DNA of 64,000 nucleotides from Diplonema japonicum. Its lineage: Eukaryota > Euglenozoa > Diplonemea > Diplonemida > Diplonemidae. The position numbers were made by a program, and so were the translations under genes. The stretch is from positions 313,001-377,000 of the forward strand of contig OZ025733.1 of assembly GCA_964019335.1 (NCBI GenBank), in the 5' to 3' direction. Below the pieces are notes generated by a model that was not told the origin of the DNA, did no database searches, and worked only from the letters and a program-made list of their open reading frames with translations. Of the stretch, positions 51,308 to 62,170 are shown in pieces. Within the stretch, counting starts at the first letter, position 1. The number at the start of each line of letters is the position of its first letter.

Positions 51308-52070
51308 AACTTTTGGTAGGGGGATTTAAAAAGAAAACCTTCTTTTGTTCATATACGAAATCTTCTCTTCTTAGACAAGCAGAGGGCCCATTCTCCCTTT
51401 CCCCCCGCTTTTTTTTTTTTTTTCTACATTTTCTTTTTTTTTTCTTCCCATCGTGTGAACTTGGATTGTATTTTCTTTGGCGGGCCGTTGCTAACCACTT
51501 CGTTCCTATCATAGTGAATTCTTTTATTTTTTTTTTTTTCATTCTTGAAAAAAGGGGGTTCGTTATCTAGGTACGAAATCGTGGTTTTTTTTTCTTCTTT
51601 TTCTTTTTTTTTTTTTTTTTTTCCGTGGCCCTCGGGGCCTTCTATATCTGTGCAATACTATCTGGGGAGAGGGAGGAAGAAAAAAAAAAAGAAAAAAAAA
51701 GAAGGGAACAGTAGAGAGTGGAGAGGGGGCAAAAAAAAGGTTTTTTTTCTTTTATTTTGTTCCTTTCTTCCTTTCTCTTCCTTAATATTTTTTTTTTACT
51801 TTTTTTTTCCCCCCCCTTACTTGTATCGTGAACGCTACCCCACACTAAATGACATCTTTCCTTCTTTTTTTTTTTAAAGCCACCTTCTTGTCTGCGCGTA
51901 CTTCCCTTTTTGTTTGTCTTTTTTTTTTTTTTAAAAACCCATTCGTCATTATTTCGCTGAACCCCTTCTAATTTCTTTTTTTGGGGTAGCACTGAACATT
52001 AATAGCAATTTGGTCAAGTTCTGTAGTGGATCCAAAGACGAATGTGGGAAAACGAGAAAAGAAAAAACCA

Positions 52071-52150
52071 GACTTACTTACCGCCAAATTGAACGCCATA
52101 ATTTAACTCTCAGGACCGTTTTCTTTGTTGGTAAATAGCTTCTTCTTTTT
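52071..52150 (+). repeat. Dispersed repeat shared with 1150-1290
   Basis: This shares acttactt(a)ccgccaaat, ccataatttaac, gaccgttt and ttgttggtaaatagct with the window start. It lacks the 39-nt hairpin found in the other copy. Confidence 0.6.
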
Positions 52151-52915
52151 TTTTTTTTTTTTTTTTTTTTTGATAACCTACACCATAAAGAAGAAAAGAA
52201 CAAAAAAAAAAGAAAGAAAAAGGGCTGAATCGATAGTGGCTGTACCTTACCATTTAATTAATTCAGATATTTTTTTTCCTGTCACCAAAAAAGGAGAAAA
52301 AAAAAAAAAAAAGAAACAAGAAAGAAAGGAAGAAAACTAATCGTAATCCAAAAGGTTTATTGAGATACCATTATTTCAACGCTACACAAGGGTTCTTAAA
52401 AAAAAAAAAAAAAAAGAAAGAAATAAATAAAAAAAGGGAAGGAAGAGATTTTTTTTTTTTTCCCCGTCTCGCTTTCGGTTCCCATTCCTTAGGAATCGAG
52501 TAAAGAAAATATTTAAAAAAAAAAGTTCGCAAGAAGAAGGAAGGAACACGCTCACGAAGAAGGGGAGAACGAGGGGAAAAAAAAAAAAAAAAAAAAAAAA
52601 AAAAACAGAAGAAGAAGAAAAAAAAGGGAGAGGGAAGGGGAAAAAAAAGAAAAAGGAACATGGAGGCCTATTTTCTTTCCCTTAAACAAAGGGATCAAGA
52701 CACTCGTGACACTCCAAAAAAAGAAAGTTTTCCCCCCCCCCCCCTCTACACCCTACTGCACGAAGGGAGTGCAGCTCTCTCTCCTTTTTTTTTATCCCCC
52801 CCCTACCACTCGCTCCACAACGTTTTTACTGCTGTCTTTTTTTTTTCCTGTTTTTTTTTTGTTCTGTACATAATGTAGTATGAAAAAAAAAAAAAAAAAA
52901 AAAACCAAAAACAGA

Positions 52916-54241
52916 ATGAAAAAAATAAAATGGCTCCCCATAACAGTTCGAGTCAGGAAGAAGATCTCAGAAGAAGCCCTCGCAGCACTTCCTAAAGACC
53001 CCAAAAAACAACTTTCAACAGACGAGGAAAGCGCAGAGTTCTTCCGAAAAGAGTACGGGCAAACAGTGTCGGACACACTGCAGACAGGGGCGAACACGAA
53101 GCGCGACCATCTTCGTCTGGACATCGAGAGCTCCCTGAGAACAATATTGAAGCACCACCCGCAAGCGGTCGGCTCATCAACTCTGTACATCGTCCTCCAC
53201 ATGCTATGTTCCATTAAGGGACCCAAACGAGGCTCACAAATCTTCGCTAAGTGGAGGCTCATGCACCTCCCTGTCGACTCCGCATGCTATTCAGTTCTCA
53301 TGTCCTACCAAAAAGGTGTGAAGGCCGACAAATTCTATCGACAGTCCATCAACGACGGCCTCATCCCTGATGACACCTTTCTCCACGCATACCTAACATC
53401 TCAACGGGGGAAGGGGTTCGACAAAGGATCCAAGATCTACACCAAGATCCTTCAGAAAACCCCGAAAACAGCGTTGCTGCTGCTTCAAACCTCAAGGAAC
53501 AACTCAGAGTTCAACAAAGCCATGGCGAGCACAGGCGTCACCAAACAACAAGTAATGACATCGCCTGCATTGTTAAAAGCCCTGGCAGACTGCGGACGTG
53601 TACAATCGGAAGTTGAGAAAATCATGAATCACTATTCAAAGCTCACCGGCGAGCCCATCGATGTATCATGGTGGGTGCGTGTGCTGATTGCCTCGTACAG
53701 AGAATCTCATGCCGCGTGCTGGAAAAGACATGGATCGTGGAACAGGTTTGAAGGTGCATGGGAGGTCTTGACCTCACGTGGGGGGGAGACTGTCATCCCG
53801 ACAGCTGCCTTTATCTACGCCATGAGGGGCGCAAGCTCAGCTGCTAAGCATTGTGACCCTTCGATGTCGTCAAGTATTCTTCTGTTTGCTGAGAAGGCCC
53901 TTGCTCGTTCTCGGGCTACGTTGCAGCACTGTGATGCTAGGTTGTGGACTGCCATGTTTAGTATATATAAGACGTATTCTCTCCCACATCGGGCACTCCG
54001 GCTTGGGCGCAGGCAGGCTGTGTCCCTTGTGCGTCCTACGAAACAGCTTTTGAAAGCTTTCGTATCTTCGACAGCAGCTCCCGTGAAGGGCGGGTTGCAG
54101 ATGGTGCCTATTCCGCCCATCGCTCCTCGTCGTGAAAAAAAAAGATATAGCGTGCCTTTACACAACGGGCCGCCGCCTTTGGAAGTGGTTCGTGTTGATG
54201 GTAGCATGCTGCCTTGGATTCCAGGGGAGCGGCCTTCTTAG
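52916..54241 (+). CDS. Probable pentatricopeptide-repeat-like mitochondrial protein
   Basis: This is a 441-residue protein. The first residues (MKKIKWLPITVRVRKK) are basic and hydrophobic, like a mitochondrial targeting sequence. The body is a series of helical pairs of about 35 residues, for example FAKWRLMHLPVDSACYSVLM and QSINDGLIPDDTFLHAYLTS, which resembles PPR spacing (helix, two-residue turn, VD/PD before the next helix). Such proteins bind organellar RNA, and euglenozoan mitochondria use many. The C-terminal 80 residues are Pro/Arg-rich. An upstream in-frame ATG at 52880 lies in a poly-Lys reading of the A-run, so I prefer 52916. Confidence 0.55.
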   Translation: MKKIKWLPITVRVRKKISEEALAALPKDPKKQLSTDEESAEFFRKEYGQTVSDTLQTGANTKRDHLRLDIESSLRTILKHHPQAVGSSTLYIVLHMLCSIKGPKRGSQIFAKWRLMHLPVDSACYSVLMSYQKGVKADKFYRQSINDGLIPDDTFLHAYLTSQRGKGFDKGSKIYTKILQKTPKTALLLLQTSRNNSEFNKAMASTGVTKQQVMTSPALLKALADCGRVQSEVEKIMNHYSKLTGEPIDVSWWVRVLIASYRESHAACWKRHGSWNRFEGAWEVLTSRGGETVIPTAAFIYAMRGASSAAKHCDPSMSSSILLFAEKALARSRATLQHCDARLWTAMFSIYKTYSLPHRALRLGRRQAVSLVRPTKQLLKAFVSSTAAPVKGGLQMVPIPPIAPRREKKRYSVPLHNGPPPLEVVRVDGSMLPWIPGERPS

Positions 54242-54474
54242 ATACCCTGATGGGTCGTCTCTTTTTTTTTTTGTTTTTTTTTTTTTTTTTGTTTTGTGAT
54301 GCTCTAAAATTGTTAAAATAACACCTCAAGACGACCAGGAAAGAAAAAAAAAAGAGAGAGAAAGAAGGGGGGAAAAGAAAAAAAAAAAAAAAAAAACGAC
54401 CACATGCCCAACATCGGTGTAAACGGTCGGGGATAAAAGAAAAGGAAAAAGAAAGAAGGAAAGAAGAACAAAAC
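54242..54474. other. Short homopolymer gap
   Basis: T-runs and then A-rich sequence lead into the next gene. No gene or repeat was recognised. Confidence 0.7.
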
Positions 54475-56727
54475 ATGGCACATGGTGCCCAATGCATCAT
54501 CGGGGAGAGGGATATTAAACCCGACGGGGAATATAGCTTCATCAATGTGCAAGGTATGACATCTGAGCGCGCTTACGCGTATTGGGCATGTCATAAAGAG
54601 AATAGGAAAGGGAAGTTGGAAGGAGTATGACAACAAGAATTAAAAAAGAAAAAGACCTACAGCCCCGGGCGCTAATTGTACTACGACACTTTATAGTGTT
54701 AATCAAGACGGACAGCGGTGTATTAAGCAGGGCCATCAAAATCGTTGACATCCAAAACCTGTATGTTCTGGAAGACAAGGGACAGTATCGCGTTATCGTG
54801 AAGGTACCCCCCCTCCCCTCCTCCCCCCATTTAAACCTTCCTCAGGTCGGAGCCAAGGAGCCAACGCTAGTTCTGCGGATGGATCACAACTTAAAGAATA
54901 TAGCAGGAACGGAGAAGCGAGATGTATGTAACGTGAGGGGGAAGAAAGAATAAAATGAAAACAAAAAAAAACCCCCTTTTTTTTTTCTTTCCCCAGCCCA
55001 CTTCAGTGCTTCGCGTCATCAACTACTTCAAAGAGATGTACAGTGGGGCAGGTATCAGGTGCTATAACGTTGTTCCTGGTACAGACATCCGAAGCAAGCA
55101 GGACATCTTCGGTGGGTTCACAAAGTCTAGTGGGTACGTCAGCCCACGGGAAAAATTGAAGCAATGGAAGACACAGAAGCACCCTACCCCCGTGCCACGG
55201 CCCCCTGTTCCGGAACCAGAAAAAGTAGATGACCAAGTTGTAGTTGAGGACGCCAACAAGGATGAAGCTGCGGATGTCTTCCCCCCTGTGAACGATGCCG
55301 CGCCTGTCGATGCTGTGCCTGATGCTGCACCTACTGACGCTGAGATGCTTGCCCAGCACGTCAACGACGAGATCCTCCCCATAGAGGAGGAGGTGGACCT
55401 TGGGACTGATGGTATCCCAGGTGATGACGATGAGGATTATGAGGATGATTACTATTACGATTACCCGCCGCCTGTGCACCACAGGCCGCCGCCGCCACCG
55501 CCGCTTGATGAGTCGGCGCTTAAAAGCGAAAAGCCTGTTCAGCGGAATAGCCAGTCATCAGGGGACCCCCCGCATGTGCACCTGCACTTGTTCATGCACA
55601 AGGGTGATCCAAGCGCCGCCTCTGTCGAGCAGAGGCCGCTCGAGATTGACGACAACCTCCCGTCTGTGCATGCTGTGGATCATGAGAAGCCCCCGCCTGC
55701 CTACTCGCTCCCATCCAACCCACCCATCTCACAGCGGCCTCCTTCACAGCCTTCACACCCGCCGCCAAGGATCTCCGTGCCGGTTGCTCTGGGACCTGGT
55801 CCGGGCACACCTGCAGGCTCAGCACCTTGGGGCGAGGAAGTCGAGTTCGAGAAGTTCCCATTGCGCCGCAGCGAAGGGAAGCAGAAGAGCCACGCCACAA
55901 ACCAGAACCGCAGCGGGACAGCGCAGCCGCAAGATGCCAGCGCCTTCAAGGAAGGCTTCATACAAGGCTTCGTGGCTGCTACTGGGGGTGTGCCTCTGGC
56001 GCAGAGCACGCAGAGGCATGACGAGGCATCGATACCGCCCTCCCCAGCACCTGCTCCTGTGTCCGTGCCCATGCGGGCACAGTCGGTGTCCACAAACTAC
56101 TCATCGCCTTCACCATCGCCGTCACGGAGGAGTGTTGTCGTGCAGCCATATGCAGGGATACCTCGCAGGAACCTTCCGGAACCTGGACGGGAAGGGTCGC
56201 TGCCGAGGCAGCTTGCTCAGGAGAGGGTGGAGAGGGCACGGTTTGCGCAGAATAGGGCGCAGCTCACTGCAGACAGGGCAGCACAGGAACAACTGAGGGA
56301 GTCGGAACGCGAGAGGGTGGAGCTGGCGACGAGGCTGCAAGAGGCAGAGAGGCAACTGGGCAACAGGGAGCACAAGGGGAAAGGGGTTTACGAGAGGCAC
56401 GACAGGAGCTCGCGGCGGCGCAAGCATCATCAAACACCAACACGCACCAACAGAGACACCACTGCTTCTGATAGAGAAGCGGCTTTGATGCGGTCTATTC
56501 AAAACGGGCAGGAGGCCGACAGGCGACAGAACCAGGAGCACTCCACAGTGAACTGGGCTGAAACACCTGTTTCGCCGAGAATGGGGCGGGGCAGGTCCAC
56601 AAGGCAGGCAGCAGGCACAGCTGCTACGAGGTCGCCGAGAAGACATAAACCGGAATCTGCAGCGCTTGGTAAAGGCAAGTACTGGAGCTCTTTTATCAAC
56701 GAGTGGGACACGCAGTATAATTACTGA
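54475..56727 (+). CDS. PH-like domain protein with long Pro-rich tail, four exons
   Basis: Exons are 54475-54553, 54649 (or 54655)-54803, 54846-54923 and 54997-56727, giving about 678 residues. The first acceptor is ambiguous because both AGs keep frame and differ by two codons. The spliced N-terminus (about 125 residues) reads as one small beta-rich domain: CIIGERDIKPDGEYSFINVQ, LIVLRHFIVLIKTDSGVLSR, YRVIVKVGAKEPTLVLRMDH, then VLRVINYFKEMYSGAGI. It resembles PH-like domains. The remaining 550 residues are disordered, Pro-rich and then Arg/Gln-rich. Introns 2 and 3 are pyrimidine-rich, unlike most here. Membrane or cytoskeleton binding is inference. Confidence 0.6.
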
Positions 56728-57744
56728 AGAAACAGAAGTGGGAAAAAGAAAAAAGAGAAAAAAGATTGTACTTCTTCTCCCCCTCCCCCCATCCCCTTCC
56801 CCTTCCCCTTCCCCTTGTACAACTGTACTTTTTTTTCCCCTTTTCCCCTTTTTCTTGTACGCCCTTCCCACCTACCCACCTTCCTCATTTTTTTTTTTTT
56901 TTTTTTTTGCCGTTTTAACTCAAAAATCTTTACGTTCCGTTCATATTTTCTTTTTTGTTTTAATACTACTTGTTGGGCTGTGCAGAAAAAAAAAAGAAAG
57001 TCTTAGGTGAAACAATCCCCCCTGTGTGCACAAAAAAAAAAAGAGGGAAAAAAAAAAAGAAATGGAACGCCAGATGAGTTGTGAGGCAAGTGAAACAATT
57101 TTTTTTTTTGAAGAAAAAGAATTTATCCGGGCTTTGCTTTCGCACAAATTTAAACCGGTTTTTTTTTGTTTTGTTTTGTTTTTTTTTTTTTTTAACCCAT
57201 AAAGGACCGCTATTTTTGGTCTAAAAAGTCGATTTTGAACTTTTCGTTCAAATACCAAAATAAAATGGCGAGGGTGGAGTTAGAGGGTGTGTACCTATAT
57301 TATTTTCACTACCCCATTTCTGGAGCGCGAAGCGGCCTACATTTCAGCCCCAGACGCGCCCAAACTTTGGTGGTAGAGCAGCATTTGAGAGAAACAACTC
57401 TTGCAAAGGGCACATGCTAATGCTTATGGGGTGTAAAAAAAAAACAATGTCTGTGCCACTATTTTTTTCTCCCCTTGCAGTTTGGATGCAAAAATTTACG
57501 GGCGATATAGCGTTCAGTATAAAAAAAGTCGCGCAATAAGGCCCCTCTTAAAGAGTGGGCATGCAGAGCACTAAAAATGCCTTAGCAGAATTTAAAAAAA
57601 ATTTTTTTAGCTCCGGTCCTATGGGTTAAATAACAGAAAAGAGAAACAGGAAGAACAAAGGAAAAAAAAGAAGGGAGAAATAGAAAAACCTGTTGGTTCG
57701 GTCCAGTCATTGTCAGAAAGGGGAAAGGAAATATAAGGCGGGGG

Positions 57745-57783
<39 letters not shown>

Positions 57784-58866
57784 ATAAAGAGAACTTCCCC
57801 CCCCTTTTCCCTCTATTTTACTTTTTCTTCTTCTTCCTTTTTTTTTCTCTCTTTTGTTTGCTTTTGTTTCCCCCCTTTTCTTTACCAGCTATTCTGTCGA
57901 TATAAAAAAGGGATGTCAGCACAAAGGAGGGGAAAAGTGTTTTCCCAGTGTGACCTTCTGTGGCCCACAGGGTAGTCCCATAGAAAGATGTAGCTCAACA
58001 TGAGCCCATGGTCCTGGTTAGTGCAGCGCAAGAAACTTTAAGGTTTTTTTAATCAATAAGCTTTTTTTTTAAAACCCCCCCCCCCCCTTGTCATTCTTCC
58101 CTAGGCTAGTAATGATTATTCTACTATGACGCATTAACGCACAAATATCAGCATCAAGGAGGCGAGGTTATTTGGAGACCTCCTCTGGAAGCCCACCGTC
58201 AGAGTCCCCATCGTAATGGGGAAGAAAAAAAAAAGAAAAAAAAACAATTTCTCCTATCTCTGGCTTTTTGTGTCCACTCCCCCCCCCATAAATTTTCCCA
58301 TACTTTTTTTTTCGAAAAAGAAAAAAAAAGAAGAAGAAACATCATTCAGCGAATCAAAAAAAAAGAAAATACAAAATCCGTACCTGAGGGGGGGGGGGGG
58401 GGGGGGGGGTGGAGAGAAGTAACAAAAAAAAAAAAGAAATGGGGCGGAGATTGCGGTATAACTTAAGACAATGCCTTTGTTGCGCAAAAACCCCGCATTT
58501 TTTTACTTGTTTTTTCCAAATAAAAAAAAAAAAAAAAAAAAAAAAGCAACAGGGCGTTTTGGCTAGGTTTAAGGGATTGGGGTGGGGATAACGGGGTAGA
58601 ATCTCCTCTCTTATTCCTTCCCCTCTTCTTCCCTTTTTTTTGTTTTCTTTTTTTTCTTCCTCTTTCCTTTGTCCTCCCCCCCCCCCCCCGTTTCATCCTG
58701 TTCCCCCTTTTCTTTATAAACGCCCCCCTTAGCAAAAAAAAAAATAGCCCCCCCGCACCCTGTACTTATCTAATTTTTATTCTTTTTTATTTGCTAATGT
58801 GAAAGGGATGTATGACGGCAAAAAAAAAAGAACTAAAGCAAAAAAAAAAAAAAAAAAGAAAGAAAA
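56728..58866. other. 2.1-kb gap with homopolymers and a TTAA element
   Basis: Long T-, A-, C- and G-runs (G-run about 58388-58410), the piggyBac-like element at 57196-57625, and a unique stretch at 57900-58215 with an imperfect hairpin (gaggcgaggtt/gacctcctc near 58160-58190). No gene or tRNA was recognised. Confidence 0.7.
57196..57625. mobile_element. piggyBac-like MITE with TTAA target duplication
   Basis: The element begins cccataaaggaccg and ends cggtcctatggg, inverted apart from a 2-base indel. Directly outside are TTAA at 57192-57195 and TTAA at 57626-57629. CCC...GGG termini plus a TTAA duplication are the hallmark of the piggyBac superfamily. The 430-bp body cannot encode a transposase, so it is non-autonomous. 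Confidence 0.7.
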
Positions 58867-59496
58867 ATGACATTGCAGCACAGGCTCGATGGGTGGTGGC
58901 GGGGAAGCCAAGACAAGAGGACTAGCGTGGTGAGTTTTACGGAGTCTACAGACAGTGGTGCGATGAAGTACAGCTTGAGCGTGTTTAACAATGAGAGCAT
59001 AGACGAGAACAGAGGCACAAGGGAGGTGTACAGCGAAGCTGGCTACCTGAAAGGGGACCAGCTTTCCATCGCAACGTCTGATGGATTAGCGCAGGTTATG
59101 AAGTGCAAGAGGTACTTGGGGGTTGGGTAAAAAAAAAAAAATAATTCTTTATGACTATATGTCTTTGTTGTTCGCACGAGCAAAAAAGATTTTTAAAAAG
59201 CTGCGAAAGTTTTTTGCTCGGCACAAGTTGCATATAGTTATAAAATCATTTTTTGAAAGATAAATATTTGTAACAAAAAAAAAAAAAAAAAAAAAAAAAT
59301 CCAGCACATGGGGTCGAGATGAAGGATCACTGATGTGTTCCGAAGGCGAAACGAGCCGACAGTTTTTGGTGTCGAAATACAGCATGCAGGTAAAATAATT
59401 ACAAAAAAAAAAAAAGAAATACAGTTTATCACACAACCAAACGGTCAGTCCCCTGTCAGCCTTAACAAGGATAACGTGAGTTGGAAGAATCTGTAA
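58867..59496 (+). CDS. Small unknown protein, three exons
   Basis: Exons 58867-59111, 59305-59389 and 59425-59496 give 133 residues; phases fit at both joins. Intron 1 (193 nt) is long for this genome and contains nested inverted repeats; intron 2 is only 35 nt. The protein is Ser/Thr-rich and probably beta-rich, with no signal, membrane segment or known motif. Exons 2 and 3 (GRDEGSLMCSEGETSRQFLV, then ITQPNGQSPVSLNKDNVSW) are supported by open frame and splice sites only. Confidence 0.5.
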
Positions 59497-59567
59497 GCCC
59501 CCCTTTTTTTTTTGTGCGAAGAAAATTATAAGAGCCGAAAAAAAAGAAAAAAAGGGAACAAAAAAAA

Positions 59568-60215
59568 ATGGATTTTAACATCCGAGTAGTTTTCAAGATA
59601 CTCATTGCCATAGGTGCTGTGACAGGTGTGGCAGGGTGTGTTCTGGTAGCAGTCGGGAGTGGTGGCTCGGAGACGGAAGCACCGCAGCCGTCCTATGTTC
59701 TGCTGGGAATAGGTTTGGTGATGTGTCTCGTGAGCAGCTGTTGCTATACAGCGTCATTTAAGAACGGGAACGGGAACGGGGACGGGGGGAGAAGACGGAG
59801 TGGAATTTCCCGGAAAGCTTCTGTGGCGTCCTTGGCTGTCCCGGAGAAGGGGTTTGCGAACCCCTTGCTAGATAACAAGGAAGCTACGGAAGTGTCCGAG
59901 TCTGAAAGGGCATTTAGCTGTGCAGAGGATACAGATACGTTGGACCTTCACCTCGCAGAGGGGTCCGAGCCGCCTTCGCCGTCGCCGCTTGCTCCTATAA
60001 CTTCGTTCCTTGCCTTCCCTCCGCCGCCTGTTAAAAAGTCTTCCACTCCAAACCCTTCTTCACTGCAGCCTTTGGGCGTCTTTGACCCAGCTTCCAGGCG
60101 TTCACGTGGACGCGGAGCAAGGCGGTCGACCCTTCCCCTCACTAAGGGTGTCGTCTACCAGCACCCCGAGCCTGCCCACTTTGCTGTTACAAAAAATGGC
60201 GACATTGCTCTGTAG
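59568..60215 (+). CDS. Two-segment membrane protein of unknown function
   Basis: This 215-residue protein has hydrophobic segments at about 8-30 (FKILIAIGAVTGVAGCVLVA) and 43-62 (YVLLGIGLVMCLVSSCCYTA) separated by a short polar loop, followed by a 150-residue disordered Ser/Pro/Arg-rich tail with likely phosphorylation sites. It begins after an A-rich leader. The layout resembles small tetraspan-half or stomatin-like scaffolds, but there is no family match. Confidence 0.6.
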   Translation: MDFNIRVVFKILIAIGAVTGVAGCVLVAVGSGGSETEAPQPSYVLLGIGLVMCLVSSCCYTASFKNGNGNGDGGRRRSGISRKASVASLAVPEKGFANPLLDNKEATEVSESERAFSCAEDTDTLDLHLAEGSEPPSPSPLAPITSFLAFPPPPVKKSSTPNPSSLQPLGVFDPASRRSRGRGARRSTLPLTKGVVYQHPEPAHFAVTKNGDIAL

Positions 60216-60408
60216 AAAAAAAAAAAAAAAAAAATTAGATATTGTTTGGAAACTTTTTTGTTAGAAAAAAAAAAAAAAAAAGGAAAAATTCTCATATTTT
60301 TGTTATTGTAATAATATCCTGTCCTTCTCCCCCCCCCCTTTTTATTTTCTCAACCCTCTTTTTTCTTCTTCTTTCCCTTGTTATCTATTTTTTTTTTTAA
60401 AGAGAAGC

Positions 60409-61350
60409 ATGACGGCGAATGGGTGCTATAAGAAGCTGACGGCACACGATGTGCAGTTGATCCTGTCGGGGTTGAACACCAGCAGGTCTTTGGAGAGGAA
60501 CGAGAGTGACGAAGAGGACGGCGAAGCCAAGGGGCTGAGCACGAGCGAGATACAGGATCTCGCAGCCGACCTGAAGGCTTTGAAGAACACGGAAGGCGTG
60601 GCCGAGATGCGAAAGATCGTGCCAAGGCTGATGGCACTGGAGCACTCCGACAACGAAAGCGACGCGGAAGAAGCAGAGGAGTTCAAGAAAACCGCCGAAA
60701 CAAGCATAACAAAACCGGATTTTCTAACACCAACAGCGGTGGAAGACGTGTTCTCTGGCCTCAGCACACTAGGAAGAGATGTTCATGTCCAGAAGGATAC
60801 AGCTTGCGAAGAAAGTGTCTTCAAAATAGGCGGGGTCCCCATTACAATGCAAGAACCATTCGTGTCCAGACTTGCAGAACTCATCAACACGCAAAAACAT
60901 GAATCCAGCGAGACATTAATGCAAATCGAAGAGGAGCTCAGCTACGAGCAATGGGCCGCTGAACGGCACACGCGCTTCGCTGTATTGAACCCCAACAAAT
61001 CTTTTTCGGATTCTGACATACTTTCGTACCCCAAGATGCGCGGTGCGGATGGGAACGCTGCCCTTCCATGGGCTGAGCCTTCTAAACGGATGTCCCTTGC
61101 AGACAACTCTCCCGACTTCATTGAAGCTCGCTTCACCCAAGCGCCCAACGAGCCGACAGAAGACTTCACATCAGACATGGAACTCATATACGAGTTACAA
61201 CACCTCACAGCGAGGATATATGAGAACGCCGCTGATAGGTCTATCGACGTGCAAAGGCGTCTTCGGCAGTGTGCTCACGTCTTTACAGATGGCCGGCCGC
61301 TGCCTAGCGTCGCGACCACAGGACCCTTTGTGAGTTCTCGGGTACACTGA
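60409..61350 (+). CDS. Acidic unknown protein
   Basis: This is a 313-residue protein, rich in Asp/Glu/Ser with Leu-rich helices. It has a short acidic stretch (ESDEEDGEAK) and repeated ESDAEE-like sequence. The C-terminus (IYELQHLTARIYENAADRSI) is helical. It has no signal or membrane segment, and no family is recognised. The ATG follows a T/C tract and aaag|agaagc, a clear acceptor-like arrangement. Confidence 0.55.
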   Translation: MTANGCYKKLTAHDVQLILSGLNTSRSLERNESDEEDGEAKGLSTSEIQDLAADLKALKNTEGVAEMRKIVPRLMALEHSDNESDAEEAEEFKKTAETSITKPDFLTPTAVEDVFSGLSTLGRDVHVQKDTACEESVFKIGGVPITMQEPFVSRLAELINTQKHESSETLMQIEEELSYEQWAAERHTRFAVLNPNKSFSDSDILSYPKMRGADGNAALPWAEPSKRMSLADNSPDFIEARFTQAPNEPTEDFTSDMELIYELQHLTARIYENAADRSIDVQRRLRQCAHVFTDGRPLPSVATTGPFVSSRVH

Positions 61351-61428
61351 TGGTACATTAATAGATTTCTTTTTTTCTTTTTAATTAGAAGAAGAAAAAA
61401 AAAGGGGGGGGGGAGGTAAGGAGTGTAA

Positions 61429-62127
61429 ATGGTCGCGCACCTCGATGAGGGGGTACGGGAACAGAACGAACACAATGAACTGGAGAAGCTCCTCCTGCAA
61501 CATGAAGAAGATGGTTCCGACGAGGTAGCTGTGCAGGGTATGAACCACCTGAAGGCGGTACACTGTGATATGAGCAAGCTTGGGAAGTGCAGAAGCCTGT
61601 GCTTGTCGTTCAACTTCCAGCTTCGTGAGGTGAGCAGCAGCATCTCGTACTTGAGACTGAAGTCGCTGGACCTTTCTTACTGCGATTTCGTTGAGTTTCC
61701 CGAAGCCGTCACGGAGCTCACCATGCTTGAAGATCTCATGCTGAGCAACAATAGTATCGTTAACATCCCCGACAAGGTCCACGGGATGAAGTACCTTAAG
61801 AACGTGTACCTTGACACCAATCTGGTGCGGTCCATCCCCTCCGCACTCGAGTCCCTCGGGCTTTCCACCCTTGAGCTCAGCAACAATCCTCTGTTTACGG
61901 AGGCTGCACAGGTGAAGTTGATACTGCCACCTTTGTTGGCCGACCTCCCGCTGTGTGCCATTTGCAAACTCGCCCTCACCGACTACCCCCCGCCTGTGAC
62001 ACACCTTGCGTTTCTGAACCATCACAACATCCACCGGTTGCCTGTGCATTACCATGTCCACAGCACCGATGCCTGTAATGGGCTTCTGGAGACGGAACCT
62101 GTTCCTGGGCGAAGCTCGTTCTTTTGA
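61429..62127 (+). CDS. Leucine-rich-repeat protein with C-terminal Cys/His segment
   Basis: This 232-residue protein has five or six LRRs between about 45 and 155 (for example LKSLDLSYCDFVEFPEAVTE and LEDLMLSNNSIVNIPDKVHG). A conserved-looking cap (LPLCAICKLALTDYPPPVTH, then HHNIHRLPVHYHVHS) has a CxxC and several His that could bind a metal. The layout recalls short LRRC proteins with a Cys-bearing tail. The function is protein binding; the partner is unknown. The DNA before the ATG is acceptor-like (taattag) followed by an A/G leader. Confidence 0.7.
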   Translation: MVAHLDEGVREQNEHNELEKLLLQHEEDGSDEVAVQGMNHLKAVHCDMSKLGKCRSLCLSFNFQLREVSSSISYLRLKSLDLSYCDFVEFPEAVTELTMLEDLMLSNNSIVNIPDKVHGMKYLKNVYLDTNLVRSIPSALESLGLSTLELSNNPLFTEAAQVKLILPPLLADLPLCAICKLALTDYPPPVTHLAFLNHHNIHRLPVHYHVHSTDACNGLLETEPVPGRSSFF

Positions 62128-62134
62128 TATTTCT

Positions 62135-62170
<36 letters not shown>

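Larger units (their letters stand above)
50416..52915. other. 2.5-kb repeat-rich gap
   Basis: The gap holds homopolymers, the inverted-repeat element at 50704-50904, relics at 51044-51205, and the dispersed repeat at 52071-52150. The remaining open frames are Phe- or Lys-rich readings of homopolymers. No gene is supported. Confidence 0.75.

Noticed and set aside
57265-57420. Short frame starting ATGGCGAGGGTGG
   Set aside because: It lies wholly inside the TTAA-flanked MITE and has no domain or splice support.
57900-58215. Possible small RNA gene with hairpin near 58160
   Set aside because: The pairing is short and single-copy, and no known motif such as an Sm site was found.
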